From Streptomyces xanthochromogenes (lineage in GTDB: Bacteria; Actinomycetota; Actinomycetes; Streptomycetales; Streptomycetaceae): 64,000 nucleotides of DNA. The notes under the pieces were generated by a model. The model did not search any database, was not told the origin of the DNA, and saw only the letters and a list, made by a program, of their open reading frames with translations. A program made the position numbers and the translations under genes. Numbering within the stretch: the stretch's first letter is position 1; every line of letters begins with the position of its first letter. Location: NCBI RefSeq assembly GCF_014650455.1, contig NZ_BMUZ01000009.1, positions 1 to 64,000 on the forward strand. The letters are read 5' to 3'. This document shows positions 41,035 to 50,226 of the stretch, in pieces.

Positions 41035-43394
41035 TCGGCACGCTGCTTGGGCACACCGTGCGCCAACTCGGCCAGGAGCAGCGCGCGTTCATGGGCGAAC
41101 ACGGGATTCGCCTGGTAGTCGGAGTGGCCCAGGATCGGCGCGGGCAGCGGGTGCAGATCGGTCCGGCCGTAGGCGACGGGGTCGAGCAGCGGCCCCCTGT
41201 CGACGTCGCCGTTCACCCGGACCGGGCCTCCGATCGGGTCGGTGGCCCGCCACAGGTTGCGCCAGCAGTGCACCTCCTGGTGCAGGCCCTCCAGCTGCGC
41301 CGGGCCGAAGTACGCGGGGAACCAGCGTCCGTACAGCCGCTCCACCGGGCAGCCGTAGGTGAGCAGGGCGACCCGGCGCCGGGTGCCGGCGGGCAGTTGC
41401 CACACGGCGGCCGCGGCGAGCACGCTGCCCTGGGAGTGGCCGGAGATCACCAGGCGCCCGCCGGTGCGCCCGGTCCAGGTGTTCATCCGCCAGGCGAGGT
41501 CCGGCACGGCGCGCTCGGCGTAGCACGGGGGCGCGAAGGGGTGGGCGGCGCGCGGCCAGAAGGTGCCGACGTCCCACAGGATGCCGACGGTGCGGCGGGC
41601 CGCGGCGTCCTTGTAGGCGCGCCTGCCCCACGTGACGAAGAGCAGGAAGCCGAAGCCCGTGCACCAGGAGCCGAGCGACTGGGCGGCGTCGGCGCCGAAG
41701 GCGACCGGGGCGGGCGCCGCGTCGGCCGCCCTGGCCGGCACCTGGCTGGTCCACCAGGCGCCCGCGAGCGCCGCGGCGCCGAGCAGCAACGAGGCGCCGG
41801 AGACGATCCCGAGGAACAGCGGCGCCCGGTCGGTGAGCCGGGCCATGGCGCGGGCGGCGGCGATGCGGCGGGTACGGCCGTCGTCGGGCCGCTCGGTGGG
41901 GTAGTCCGCGACGACGCGGGGCGCGTCCGCCCGGGCGGCACGCCAGGTGCGTACGGCGAAGTACAGCATCACCGGGATCAGCACGGCGATCAGGGCGGGG
42001 ATCACCGAGGCCTGCCAAGTCAGCAGCGGGGGCGGCCCGTTGGGCGCCGAGCCGGCCATGCCGGGGGTGGCGCCGCGGTCCACCCAGTCGGCGACGCGCT
42101 GGGCGACGCCGCCGGTCATCACACCGCCGAGCGCACAGGCGAGCATCGCGACGGCGGGACCGCCCAGGCCCCGTAGCGCGGTGCGTTCACCGGGTGCCCG
42201 GCGGCGCAGGTGCCAGGCCACGGCGGCGAGCGCCACCACGAGCATCCCCTGGGCGAAAGTGAGGAAGCCGAAGGCGCGGTCACCGGGCAGGGTGCCGGAC
42301 GAGGCCCAGTCGGCGCGGTCCCAGGCCGCGTACAGCACGGCGAGCGCGAGCAGAGCGAGCGACAGGAGGGGCAGCCAGGCGGTGACGGCCCTGTCCAGGC
42401 GCTCGTCGAGATGCGTCTCGGTCCGTCCGCGACGGCACACCACCCACACCACGACCAGCCCGGCGACGGCGAGCGCCGCCTCGACGAGGAGGCCGAGCGT
42501 CGCGAACACGGCGCTGGTGGAGGCGCGGTCGTAGCGGGCGGCGGCGGCCGTGACGGCCGCGGCGGTGGTCAGGAACCCGGCGGCGGTGTGGGCGGCGCGC
42601 AGCCGGGCCACCAGGCGCCTGCCGTACCAGAATCCGGGCCTGCTGAAGGCCGGCCGTAAGGCCTCGGTGGCGTCCGCGGCGGGGTCGGCGTTGAGCGGCT
42701 GCTGGGACTCGTAGGCGCTCCAGGTCCGGTTGGAGAGGTACCAGAGCAGCACGGTGAGAGCGGCGGGAGCGAGCGCGGCGAGGGCCAGGCGGCGCCCCGG
42801 CTGGGCCCACCAGCCGTGGTGGGCCACCGAGGTGAAGCCCAGCCAGTACCAGGAGCGCGAGCAGCCGGCCGAGCCCGCGCACTGCCAGGCGGTGAGGTCG
42901 AGCGCGACCTCGCAGGCGGCGGCCACGAGCAGCACGGTGAGGCTGAGCGCGACGAGCCGCACGAGCACCCCGTACAGGCGGATCGCCCAGCGCGGCTCCT
43001 TGGCGGGCGGCCGCATCCAGTGCGCGAGGTTGATCACCATGAAGGGCAGCAGGAGCAGCCACAGGGCGCGGGCGCTGTTGCCGGAGGTGAGGTTGCACCA
43101 GACGTAGGCCTCGGGCACCGGGCGGTCGCGGTAGCGCTCCGGGTGCGCCTCGGCGTCGACGTCGTCGGCACAGCGGTGGATCGCGGCGGTGTCGTCGCCG
43201 GTGACGCGCACGGTGCGCGGGTCGCCGAGCATCGCCTCCGGTGTGGTGCCGCCGACGCCGTGGACCAGCAGTTCGAGGGCCGGCCCGGCGCTTTCGGCGG
43301 CGGCGGCACCGGGTGGGACGGCGGCGGTGGCACGGGACACTTCTGCGGCTCGCTCTCGTGGGGCGGGATCGCCGGCGCGGGTGGCACGGAACAT
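41004..43394 (-). CDS. Large polytopic membrane protein with C-terminal alpha/beta-hydrolase-like domain
   Basis: A 796-residue protein. Near the N-terminus LELLVHGVGGTTPEAML looks like the first strand and oxyanion loop of a hydrolase; eight to ten transmembrane segments follow (about 105-560), and the last 200 residues contain a nucleophile elbow GRLVISGHSQGSVLAAAAV. The split of hydrolase elements by a membrane region is notable, as if a lipase fold carries a large transmembrane insertion. Substrate unknown; a membrane lipid or cell-envelope ester is plausible. ATG 43394. Convergent with and overlapping the AAA+ gene. Confidence 0.8.
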   Translation of the reverse strand: MFRATRAGDPAPRERAAEVSRATAAVPPGAAAAESAGPALELLVHGVGGTTPEAMLGDPRTVRVTGDDTAAIHRCADDVDAEAHPERYRDRPVPEAYVWCNLTSGNSARALWLLLLPFMVINLAHWMRPPAKEPRWAIRLYGVLVRLVALSLTVLLVAAACEVALDLTAWQCAGSAGCSRSWYWLGFTSVAHHGWWAQPGRRLALAALAPAALTVLLWYLSNRTWSAYESQQPLNADPAADATEALRPAFSRPGFWYGRRLVARLRAAHTAAGFLTTAAAVTAAAARYDRASTSAVFATLGLLVEAALAVAGLVVVWVVCRRGRTETHLDERLDRAVTAWLPLLSLALLALAVLYAAWDRADWASSGTLPGDRAFGFLTFAQGMLVVALAAVAWHLRRRAPGERTALRGLGGPAVAMLACALGGVMTGGVAQRVADWVDRGATPGMAGSAPNGPPPLLTWQASVIPALIAVLIPVMLYFAVRTWRAARADAPRVVADYPTERPDDGRTRRIAAARAMARLTDRAPLFLGIVSGASLLLGAAALAGAWWTSQVPARAADAAPAPVAFGADAAQSLGSWCTGFGFLLFVTWGRRAYKDAAARRTVGILWDVGTFWPRAAHPFAPPCYAERAVPDLAWRMNTWTGRTGGRLVISGHSQGSVLAAAAVWQLPAGTRRRVALLTYGCPVERLYGRWFPAYFGPAQLEGLHQEVHCWRNLWRATDPIGGPVRVNGDVDRGPLLDPVAYGRTDLHPLPAPILGHSDYQANPVFAHERALLLAELAHGVPKQRADQGSSGRSSG

Positions 43395-43527
43395 CAGGAT
43401 CTCGGATCGGGACGCCTTGGTGCAGTGCTCTCACCGAATCTCCCCGTGACAGGATGGGTGTCCGTAGGCCGGGGGTGCGGTTGTGCCCGGCGAGGTGTTC
43501 GACGATGTGGAAGGGGTCGGCCCGGCA

Positions 43528-44388
43528 GTGAGCGACCACCAGAATCTGCTCGCGGAGCAGCGTCGCGCGCTGATCCTCGATGAGGTCAGACGGCGTGGCG
43601 GGGTCCGGGTCAACGAACTCACCCGGAAACTCAACGTCTCGGACATGACGGTCCGCCGGGATCTGGACGCGCTCGCGCGCCAGGGCGTGATCGAGAAGGT
43701 GCACGGCGGGGCGGTGCCGGTCGCGGAGGCCACGGCGCACGAGCCGGGCTTCGAGGCGAAGTCGACGCTCGAACTGAGCGCCAAGCAGGACATCGCGCGG
43801 GAGGCGGCCCGGATGGCCGTGCCGGGCAGTGCCATCGCGCTGGCCGGCGGCACGACGGCGTACGCGCTGGCCCAGCAGCTGGTGGACGTACCGGACCTGA
43901 CGGTGGTGACCAACTCGGTGCAGGTCGCCGATGTGTTCCACGCCGCGCAGCGCGCCTCGGCCGCCTCGTCGCCGCGGCCCGGGGCGGCGACCGTGGTCCT
44001 CACGGGCGGGGTGCGGACGCTCTCCGACACCCTGGTGGGGCCGGTCGCGGACGCGGCGATCGGTTCGCTCCACTTCGATGTGCTGTTCATCGGGGTGCAC
44101 GGCATCTCGGTGGAGGCCGGGCTCTCCACGCCCAACCTCGCCGAGGCGGAGACCAATCGGCGGTTCGTGCAGTCGGCACGGCGGGTCGTGGTGATCGCGG
44201 ACCACACCAAGTGGGGGACGGTGGGGCTGAGTTCGTTCGCCTCGCTCGACCAGGTCGACTCCCTGGTGACGGACGCCGGTCTTTCGCCGGGGTCCCGCGA
44301 GGAGATGACCGAGCATCTGCGCGATCTCGTGGTGGCGGGCGAAGGCGCGGACAATGGCGGCGACAGCGGCGGGGCCGCAGACATCTGA
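43528..44388 (+). CDS. DeoR-family transcriptional regulator
   Basis: A 286-residue DeoR regulator. The N-terminal helix-turn-helix EVRRRGGVRVNELTRKLNVSD and MTVRRDLDALARQG is the family signature, followed by the sugar-phosphate-binding DeoRC domain (GSAIALAGGTTAYALAQQL, DVLFIGVHGISVEAGLSTP). Such repressors sense phosphorylated sugars. I start at GTG 43528 because related proteins begin a few residues before LLAEQRRALILDEV; GTG 43483 gives a 15-residue longer form. A strong hairpin follows the stop. No sugar operon is adjacent, so the target is not evident. Confidence 0.88.
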   Translation: MSDHQNLLAEQRRALILDEVRRRGGVRVNELTRKLNVSDMTVRRDLDALARQGVIEKVHGGAVPVAEATAHEPGFEAKSTLELSAKQDIAREAARMAVPGSAIALAGGTTAYALAQQLVDVPDLTVVTNSVQVADVFHAAQRASAASSPRPGAATVVLTGGVRTLSDTLVGPVADAAIGSLHFDVLFIGVHGISVEAGLSTPNLAEAETNRRFVQSARRVVVIADHTKWGTVGLSSFASLDQVDSLVTDAGLSPGSREEMTEHLRDLVVAGEGADNGGDSGGAADI

Positions 44389-44406
44389 CGGCCCGCCAGC
44401 TATGGT

Positions 44407-44451
44407 GTGCGGGCCTCCCGCCCGGGCTCGTCCCGGGCGGGAGGCCCGCAC
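44407..44451 (+). terminator. Perfect 20-bp hairpin terminator after DeoR gene
   Basis: Arms 44407-44426 and 44432-44451 are exact complements (core gcgggcctcccgcccggg) around the 5-base loop ctcgt, 19 bases after the DeoR stop and 10 bases before the Shine-Dalgarno of the next gene. The next gene therefore either has its promoter within the stem region or depends on read-through. Confidence 0.8.
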
Positions 44452-44474
44452 CCGATCGCCCGGAGGTATGCGTC

Positions 44475-44957
44475 ATGGCTCGCCGACTCAGGCCCGTGGA
44501 GCTCGACTTCGCCGACTGCGCGCCGGTAAGCCTGGTGTACGCGGCCCGGGTCTCGGCCGCTCCCGCGGTCGTCCACCGGGCGCTCGCCGAGGAGGTGTCG
44601 GACACCCCGGCCTGGTTCTCCTCGGTCGTCGCGGCCCGGCCGCTGGACGGCGGGGCCGGGCGCGAGGTCCGGCTGCGTGGCGGGGTGTACTTCCGCGAGA
44701 CGATCATGGCGAAGGACCCGGGCGAGCGGTACGCCTACCGCATCGACGAGACCAACACCCCCGGCGTGGCAGCCATGTTGGAGGACTGGCGGCTCACTCC
44801 GGACGGCTCGGGCACCAGGGTCCGCTGGACGATGGCGATCGACGGGCCCGCGCTGTTCCGCCTGACGATGCGTGCGGCGCGGCCCGGGATCGGCCAGTCG
44901 TTCAGGGGCGCGATGCGCGGCCTCGACCGCCGGCTCGCGGGGAGAGCCACGACCTGA
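44475..44957 (+). CDS. SRPBCC-family (START-like) protein
   Basis: A 160-residue START/Bet v 1-like fold: LVYAARVSAAPAVVHRALAEEV is the typical N-terminal strand-helix, with later strands in RYAYRIDETNTPGVAAMLEDW and RVRWTMAIDGPALF and the long C-terminal helix SFRGAMRGLDRRL. Such proteins bind hydrophobic ligands or act as polyketide cyclases; no specific role here. ATG 44475 has CGGAGG eight bases upstream. Convergent with the FAD monooxygenase. Confidence 0.83.
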   Translation: MARRLRPVELDFADCAPVSLVYAARVSAAPAVVHRALAEEVSDTPAWFSSVVAARPLDGGAGREVRLRGGVYFRETIMAKDPGERYAYRIDETNTPGVAAMLEDWRLTPDGSGTRVRWTMAIDGPALFRLTMRAARPGIGQSFRGAMRGLDRRLAGRATT

Positions 44958-44978
44958 CCGGTCTCAACTCCCCGCGTC

Positions 44979-46718
44979 TCAGCGCCCCATGAGGGATCGC
45001 CAGATCTCCGCCAGCGTGCCCGGTTCGAGCCCCTCGTCGGAGCGGGCGGCGACGAAGCCGTCCGGGCGGACCAGGAGTGCGCCCTGCGGGGGCAGCCCGA
45101 CCAGGCCCGACCAGGCGTCCTCGCTGTCGCACAGGACACTCCCCGGCAGAACCCCCCGCGCATCGCCCGGAACGTGGCCCGGGACGCCCTCGTCGAGGGG
45201 CGATCCTGCTTTCCCGCCCCGGATGTGATGCACCGTCACGGGAACTCCCCCAGCCGCGTCCGTCCACTCCGCGGCCGCCCCCGCGTCCCCGCCGGTGAGG
45301 AGGGCGAAGCCCGGGCCGCCGAGGTCGAGGGTGGACACGCGGTCGCCGTCGCGCTCCAGCCACAGATGCGGGACGCGGGTGCCGCTCTGCCCCGCGAGCC
45401 GGTCGACCGTCTCCCCGGCGTCGGCCGAACCCCCGGCGCAGTCCGTGGCCCCGGCGCCGACGGCTGCCGCGTTGTCGCCCGGGCCCTCCGAGTTCCGGGC
45501 CGAGGCCGCGTGGACGGCGGCTGACGCGTACCGGTAGCGCGTCATGATCTCGCCGGTGCCGAGCTGGCGGTCCAGCGCCTCGGCGTTGCCGGGCGTACGG
45601 ATGGCGTACCGGGCGAGGAAGTCGGTGCGCAGCCGGGCCTGTTCGGCGACGAGGAGGCCGCGCGGACGGCGCTCGGATTCATAGGTGTCCAGAAGCGCGT
45701 CCGGCGCCCGCCCATCGAGCACCGCGGCCAGCTTCCAGGCCAGGTTGTGCACGTCGGCGATGCCGGTGTTGGCGCCGAAGCCGCCCCAGGGGGCGTGCCG
45801 GTGGGCCGCGTCCCCGGCCAGCAGGACCCGTTCGCGCCGGTAGGCGTCGGCGACCGCGGTGCCGGTGTCCCAGGCACCGCGGGCCAGGAGTTCGATGCGC
45901 GGTGCGGGGTCCGCGCCGATGGCGGTGCGCAGCAGGGCCAGGCACCGCTCGTCGGGGTAGTCGGCGGGACTTTCGCGGTCCGGGTCGTAGGCGAGGTGGA
46001 AGGACCACTCGTCGGTGTTGTTCTTGGCCAGGAAGAGGCCGCGGACTTCGGGCCCGTCGATCTCGCACTGGCTGAAGGTGCGGTCGCGCACGAGGTCGGT
46101 GAGGTCGGCCCGGAAGAAGAGGTTGAGGTAGTGGTGGGTGGCGGGGCGGGTGGTGCTGGTGATTCCGAGCGCGGTGCGGACGGGGCTGCCGCCGCCGTCG
46201 GCGGCGAGCAGGTAGTCGGCGTTCAGGGTGCTGGTGCGGCCGGTGGCGCGGTCGGTGAGGGTGGCCGTGACGCGCTCGGAGTCCTGGGTGAACGCGGTCA
46301 GTTCTGTGCCGAAGCGGATGTCGCCGCCGCGCTGCCGGGCCAGGTCGCGCAGGACCGGTTCGAGCAGGACCTGGGGGCAGAAGCAGAACGCGGAGGGGCT
46401 CTCGTCGGCGCCGACCATGGCGCCGGTCGCGAAGACATGGCTCAGGTCGAGCGCCTCGGATTCGGCGATGCTCCGCCCGGTACGGGCGCCGCCGAACCTG
46501 CCCATCTTCAGGGCGGAGGCGCTCGCGGCCTGGACGGCGTCCTCGACGCCGAGCTGCCGGAAGATCTCCACGGCGCGGGTGTGCATGCCGCGGGAGCGGG
46601 GCAGCACCGTCGGCCCGGTGTTGCGCTCCACGAGGACGTAGTCGACCCCGTGGTGGTCCAGACACAGGGCGGCGGTCAGGCCGACCAGTCCCCCGCCGAC
46701 GATCAGTACAGATGGCAT
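44979..46718 (-). CDS. FAD-dependent aromatic hydroxylase (PHBH/PgaE-type)
   Basis: A 579-residue class A flavoprotein monooxygenase. The N-terminal dinucleotide fold VLIVGGGLVGLTAAL, the ADG motif in LLAADGGGSPVRTALG and the GD motif LLAGDAAHRHAPWGGFGANTG are intact, and the last 180 residues form the thioredoxin-like domain typical of polyketide hydroxylases and rifampicin monooxygenase. These enzymes use NAD(P)H and oxygen to hydroxylate aromatic substrates. Residues 410-450 contain a glycine/alanine-rich insertion. ATG 46718 has GGGGAG seven bases upstream. No other polyketide genes are nearby, so detoxification or catabolism is as likely as biosynthesis. Confidence 0.87.
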   Translation of the reverse strand: MPSVLIVGGGLVGLTAALCLDHHGVDYVLVERNTGPTVLPRSRGMHTRAVEIFRQLGVEDAVQAASASALKMGRFGGARTGRSIAESEALDLSHVFATGAMVGADESPSAFCFCPQVLLEPVLRDLARQRGGDIRFGTELTAFTQDSERVTATLTDRATGRTSTLNADYLLAADGGGSPVRTALGITSTTRPATHHYLNLFFRADLTDLVRDRTFSQCEIDGPEVRGLFLAKNNTDEWSFHLAYDPDRESPADYPDERCLALLRTAIGADPAPRIELLARGAWDTGTAVADAYRRERVLLAGDAAHRHAPWGGFGANTGIADVHNLAWKLAAVLDGRAPDALLDTYESERRPRGLLVAEQARLRTDFLARYAIRTPGNAEALDRQLGTGEIMTRYRYASAAVHAASARNSEGPGDNAAAVGAGATDCAGGSADAGETVDRLAGQSGTRVPHLWLERDGDRVSTLDLGGPGFALLTGGDAGAAAEWTDAAGGVPVTVHHIRGGKAGSPLDEGVPGHVPGDARGVLPGSVLCDSEDAWSGLVGLPPQGALLVRPDGFVAARSDEGLEPGTLAEIWRSLMGR

Positions 46719-46905
46719 TGCAAACTCCCCGTGTTTCCCCGTGCCGTTCAGTCGATCTTTCCTACCGTAGACAGCACGGCCGCCGTCGGGGGCAAACTAC
46801 GGGTCAACGCTATGGTTGGCTCAACCTCGCCCCGAAGGGCGGCAGTTGGGGTACGCGCCGGATGAGGGCGGTTCGACCGGGAGGCCGGGCGGGACGGCGT
46901 ACGCG

Positions 46906-47811
46906 TCAGTCGGTGTCCCGTACCGGCACCACGGCCACCGGGCACTCCGCGTGGTGCAGCACCGCGTGGGCCACCGAGCCCATCAGGAGGGAGCCCGGCT
47001 TCAGGCGCCTGCGGTGGCGGCCCACCACGATCAGGGCGGCGGACGCCGAGGCGTCGACGAGATGGCCCGCGGCGTCGGCGGGCGCGATCACGGCGTCCAC
47101 CTCGACTTCGGGGAAGCGCTCCTGGAACGGGCGCAGCCGGTCGGCCTGTTCGCGCCGCTCGTCCCCCTCGGTGGGTTCGTACTGGTCGACGTCGAGCCGC
47201 CCCGGCGGGAACTCGCCCGCGACCATCAGGGCGGCCGGGGGCGGTGCGGGGTAGGCGGACAGCACCTGGAGCGGGACGCCTCGCGACCCGGCCTCCTCGA
47301 AGGCGAACTCGACCACGTCGTCCACGGTGTCGGCCAGGTTGAGCCCGAGCACGACCCGGCCGTTGGACCGCTCGTCCTCGCCCGTGCGGGCAAGTCGCGG
47401 CACCACGACGACCGGGCAGGGCGCCCGGGTCGCCACGGCCAGGCTGTTGGAGCCGAGGAGCAGGCTGGCGAAGCCGCCGCGCCCGCGCGAGCCCATCACC
47501 AGCATGCGGGCGCCGGCGGCCAGGCCGTGCAGCGCGTCGGCCACCTCGCCCTCCAGGGAGTCGAACCGTACCGACGGCAGCCGGTCGCGCCCCGACAGGG
47601 CGGCGCGGACCCGGTCGGTCACCGGGTCGTTGAGCTCGGGGCCGGGCCCCAGGGCCGCGCGCCGGGCCACCCAGAGCTGGGTGTGGTCGGGCAGGACGTG
47701 CGCGATGACCAGCTCGGCGTCCAGTCGGCGGGCGGTGGGAATGGCCCACTCCAGAGCCCGCAGACTGTGGTCGGATCCGTCTACGGCGACAACTACCGGG
47801 CGCGTGTCCAT
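46906..47811 (-). CDS. Tandem universal stress protein
   Basis: A 301-residue protein with two Usp domains. Domain 1 starts VVVAVDGSDHSLRALEWAI and ends with the ATP-binding VMGSRGRGGFASLLLGSNS; domain 2 has VVLGLNLADTVDDVVEFAF and a diverged end VVGRHRRRLKPGSLLMGSVAH. ATP-binding tandem Usp proteins in actinobacteria act in dormancy, hypoxia and stress. ATG 47811. The following gene on the same strand upstream is the cysteine-synthase-family gene at 47873, about 60 bases away, so co-transcription is possible. Confidence 0.9.
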   Translation of the reverse strand: MDTRPVVVAVDGSDHSLRALEWAIPTARRLDAELVIAHVLPDHTQLWVARRAALGPGPELNDPVTDRVRAALSGRDRLPSVRFDSLEGEVADALHGLAAGARMLVMGSRGRGGFASLLLGSNSLAVATRAPCPVVVVPRLARTGEDERSNGRVVLGLNLADTVDDVVEFAFEEAGSRGVPLQVLSAYPAPPPAALMVAGEFPPGRLDVDQYEPTEGDERREQADRLRPFQERFPEVEVDAVIAPADAAGHLVDASASAALIVVGRHRRRLKPGSLLMGSVAHAVLHHAECPVAVVPVRDTD

Positions 47812-47872
47812 GACGTCACATTGGCACGCGTTCCGGGCTCCCGCACGGGCAGAAGGTCCCGTTCCGGCCGGT

Positions 47873-48973
47873 TCAGCCGGCGGGCCAGACCCCGGTCTCC
47901 AGGAAGGTGTCGAGCGTCCTGGCGTAGGGCGCGATGTCCAGGCCCTGCTCGGCGAGCCAGGTGTCCGAGTAGTACTTGTCGAGGTAGCGGTCGCCCGGGT
48001 CGCAGAGCAGGGTGACGATGCTGCCGGTGCGGCCCTCGGCGACCATTTCGGCGACGATCCGCAGCGCGCTCCACAGGCCGGTACCGGTCGAGCCGCCCGC
48101 CTTGCGGCCGATCGCCTTCTCCAGGGCGCGCACCGCCGCGACGCTCGCCGCGTCCGGCACCTTCATCATCCGGTCGATGGCACCGGGAACGAAGCTGGGC
48201 TCCATGCGGGGGCGGCCGATGCCCTCGATGCGCGAGCCGCAGTCGCTGGAGGCGAGCATGTCGCCCTTGGTCCAGCCGTCGAAGAAACAGGAGTTCTCCG
48301 GGTCGGGCACGCAGATCATCGTGTCGTGCTGCATGTAGTGCACATAGCGCGCGATGGTCGCCGATGTGCCGCCGGTACCGGCCGTGGCGACGATCCAGGT
48401 CGGTTCGGGGTAGCGCTCCAACTTGAGCTGCTGGTAGATGGATTCGGCGATGTTGTTGTTGCCGCGCCAGTCGGTGGCGCGTTCCGCGTACGTGAACTGG
48501 TCCATGTAGTGGCCGCCGCTCTCGGCGGCGAGCGCGGCGGACTCCTCGTACATCTTCATCGAGTCGTCGACGAAGTGGCACTGGCCGCCGTGGAACTCGA
48601 TCAGGCGGCACTTCTCGGCGCTGGTGGTCCGGGGCATCACCGCGATGAACGGCACGCCGATCAGCTTGGCGAAATATGCCTCGGACACAGCGGTCGAGCC
48701 GCTGGACGCCTCGATGACCGGCTTGCCCGGCCGGATCCAGCCATTGCACAGGCCGTAGAGGAACAGCGAGCGCGCGAGGCGGTGCTTGAGGCTGCCGGTG
48801 GGATGCGTCGACTCGTCCTTCAGGTACAGGTCGATGCCCCAGGCCTCGGGGAGCGGAAAGCGCAGGAGATGGGTGTCGGCGGAGCGGTTGGCGTCGGCCT
48901 GGACCTTGCGCACGGCCTCCTTCAGCCAGGCCCGGTACGCCGGGTCACTGCGGTCCACATCGATGGTTTCCAT
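47873..48973 (-). CDS. PLP-dependent cysteine-synthase-family protein (Cds1-like cysteine desulfhydrase)
   Basis: A 366-residue fold-type II PLP enzyme. THPTGSLKHRLARSLF carries the PLP lysine (near 59), EASSGSTAVS is the substrate loop and VATAGTGGTSATIARY the phosphate-binding loop. The N-terminal ADANRSADTHLLRFPLP is characteristic of the actinobacterial Cds1 family, described in Mycobacterium as an L-cysteine desulfhydrase releasing H2S. It is distinct from the biosynthetic PLP enzyme at 7447. ATG 48973 has GGAGGAG directly upstream. Possibly co-transcribed with the universal stress gene. Confidence 0.87.
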   Translation of the reverse strand: METIDVDRSDPAYRAWLKEAVRKVQADANRSADTHLLRFPLPEAWGIDLYLKDESTHPTGSLKHRLARSLFLYGLCNGWIRPGKPVIEASSGSTAVSEAYFAKLIGVPFIAVMPRTTSAEKCRLIEFHGGQCHFVDDSMKMYEESAALAAESGGHYMDQFTYAERATDWRGNNNIAESIYQQLKLERYPEPTWIVATAGTGGTSATIARYVHYMQHDTMICVPDPENSCFFDGWTKGDMLASSDCGSRIEGIGRPRMEPSFVPGAIDRMMKVPDAASVAAVRALEKAIGRKAGGSTGTGLWSALRIVAEMVAEGRTGSIVTLLCDPGDRYLDKYYSDTWLAEQGLDIAPYARTLDTFLETGVWPAG

Positions 48974-49191
48974 GCCACTCCTCCGTCGTTCCCAGCCCTG
49001 CCCCCGCGTTCGACAATACCCCTCCCACCTGCACAAACGTTCTCTTTGGGCATCCATAGGAGTGGCTTGTGGGACGTCTGGTGAGCACTGGACGGCACTG
49101 GCCCGGACCCGATCCCCGCCGCGCCCTGGTGCGTAGGCTCGACGTTGTGCAGACTTCCCACCAGGAGCGATGCGAAGGGGGCCGGACGGTC

Positions 49192-49521
49192 ATGGCAGAA
49201 CCCGAGTTCAGCGCGAAGGGTGTACGGATCGAGCGGTGGACCCGTTCGCTGACCAGAGCCGGCCAGGTGCTCATCAAGGACGGCCGGCTCGCCCTCCTCA
49301 CCAGCAACGGACGCGAGATCGACAGCGCGCCCGTCGACGCCGTCAGCGCGGCGCGGCCCTGGCTGCCCTGGCTCGCCAAGGAGGACCGGACGGTGGCTCG
49401 CCTGAACGGTACCCGCTACCGGCTGACGATGGGCGAGGAGCCGGACCGCTCGCGCGGCTCCGAACTGACGCAGCGGTTCCTGCAGGCCATCGGCCAGACG
49501 ACGCACGGCGCGCACGGCTGA
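49192..49521 (+). CDS. Conserved small protein, unknown function
   Basis: A 109-residue protein; the core VRIERWTRSLTRAGQVLIKD followed by GRLALLTSNGREIDSAPVDA suggests a small beta-rich fold resembling a PH-like or GRAM-like domain with alternating hydrophobic strands. It is strongly third-position GC-biased. ATG 49192 has a G-rich site 11 bases upstream; a GTG at 49147 in frame would add 15 residues. I do not recognise a named family. It stands between the divergent cysteine-synthase-like gene and the ATPase gene at 49685. Confidence 0.7.
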   Translation: MAEPEFSAKGVRIERWTRSLTRAGQVLIKDGRLALLTSNGREIDSAPVDAVSAARPWLPWLAKEDRTVARLNGTRYRLTMGEEPDRSRGSELTQRFLQAIGQTTHGAHG

Positions 49522-49684
49522 GACGCGTGGGCTCCAGGTCGTGCGAGTTGCGGAGTGTCAGCCCCTGGGCCACGCTGGTACCACATCACTGAGGGTTCAC
49601 CGGCGGTGACGCTCCGAGCAGGACTGCGGGCGCGGCCGCCGGACCAGACAGCTACTTCCGGACCACATTCGGGGAGTCGCAACC

Positions 49685-50203
49685 GTGATCAGCCAGCCAA
49701 GCAGGCAGTGCACGGTGGAGCTCCAAGCCCTGCCGTCGCGGATCGGCCAGGTCCGCAGAATCGTATCGGCGCAGTTGCGCTACTGGCATCTGGATCCGCT
49801 GATAGACCAAGCGGCGCTCGGCGTCACCGAGTTGCTCACCAATGTCCACCGGCACGCCGAGCCGGACAAGATGTGCTCGGTGGCCATCGAGCTGCTGCTC
49901 GACCGGCTCACCATCTCCGTCCACGACCACGACCCGACGCTGCCCGCCCTGCGGGACGCCGAGCCCCTGGCCACCAACGGCCGCGGCCTCGCGCTGATAG
50001 CGGCGGTGAGTGAGAGCTGGGGAGTGCGCCCGGTAGGCGAGTCCGGCAAGACCGTGTGGTTCACGCTCGCCGCACCCTCTCCCGCCGTGTCGCTGCCGCC
50101 GTACGCGCTGTACGAGACGACGGCGGGCGGCCCCTTCCGCGAGGCGCGGCCCCAGCACGCGGGCCACGGACGTGCCGCGGCCCGGTCGCCCGTCGCGGGC
50201 TGA
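49685..50203 (+). CDS. GHKL ATP-binding regulatory protein (RsbW-like)
   Basis: A 172-residue protein with a GHKL ATPase domain in residues 1-135 and an alanine/proline-rich tail. The N-box GVTELLTNVHRHAEP (about 46-60), SVHDHDPTLP and the G-loop NGRGLALIAAVSESWGV are intact. Streptomycetes have dozens of such proteins acting as anti-sigma kinases or developmental regulators. GTG 49685 is used. No sigma factor, phosphatase or STAS gene is directly adjacent. Confidence 0.86.
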   Translation: MISQPSRQCTVELQALPSRIGQVRRIVSAQLRYWHLDPLIDQAALGVTELLTNVHRHAEPDKMCSVAIELLLDRLTISVHDHDPTLPALRDAEPLATNGRGLALIAAVSESWGVRPVGESGKTVWFTLAAPSPAVSLPPYALYETTAGGPFREARPQHAGHGRAAARSPVAG

Positions 50204-50226
50204 GCGGGCCGCGCCCGACGCGGAGT

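Noticed and set aside
47873..48973. Second cysteine-synthase-family gene as part of the left-hand biosynthetic pathway
   Set aside because: It is 38 kb away, has the Cds1-type N-terminus and sits with a stress gene, so a separate role is more likely.
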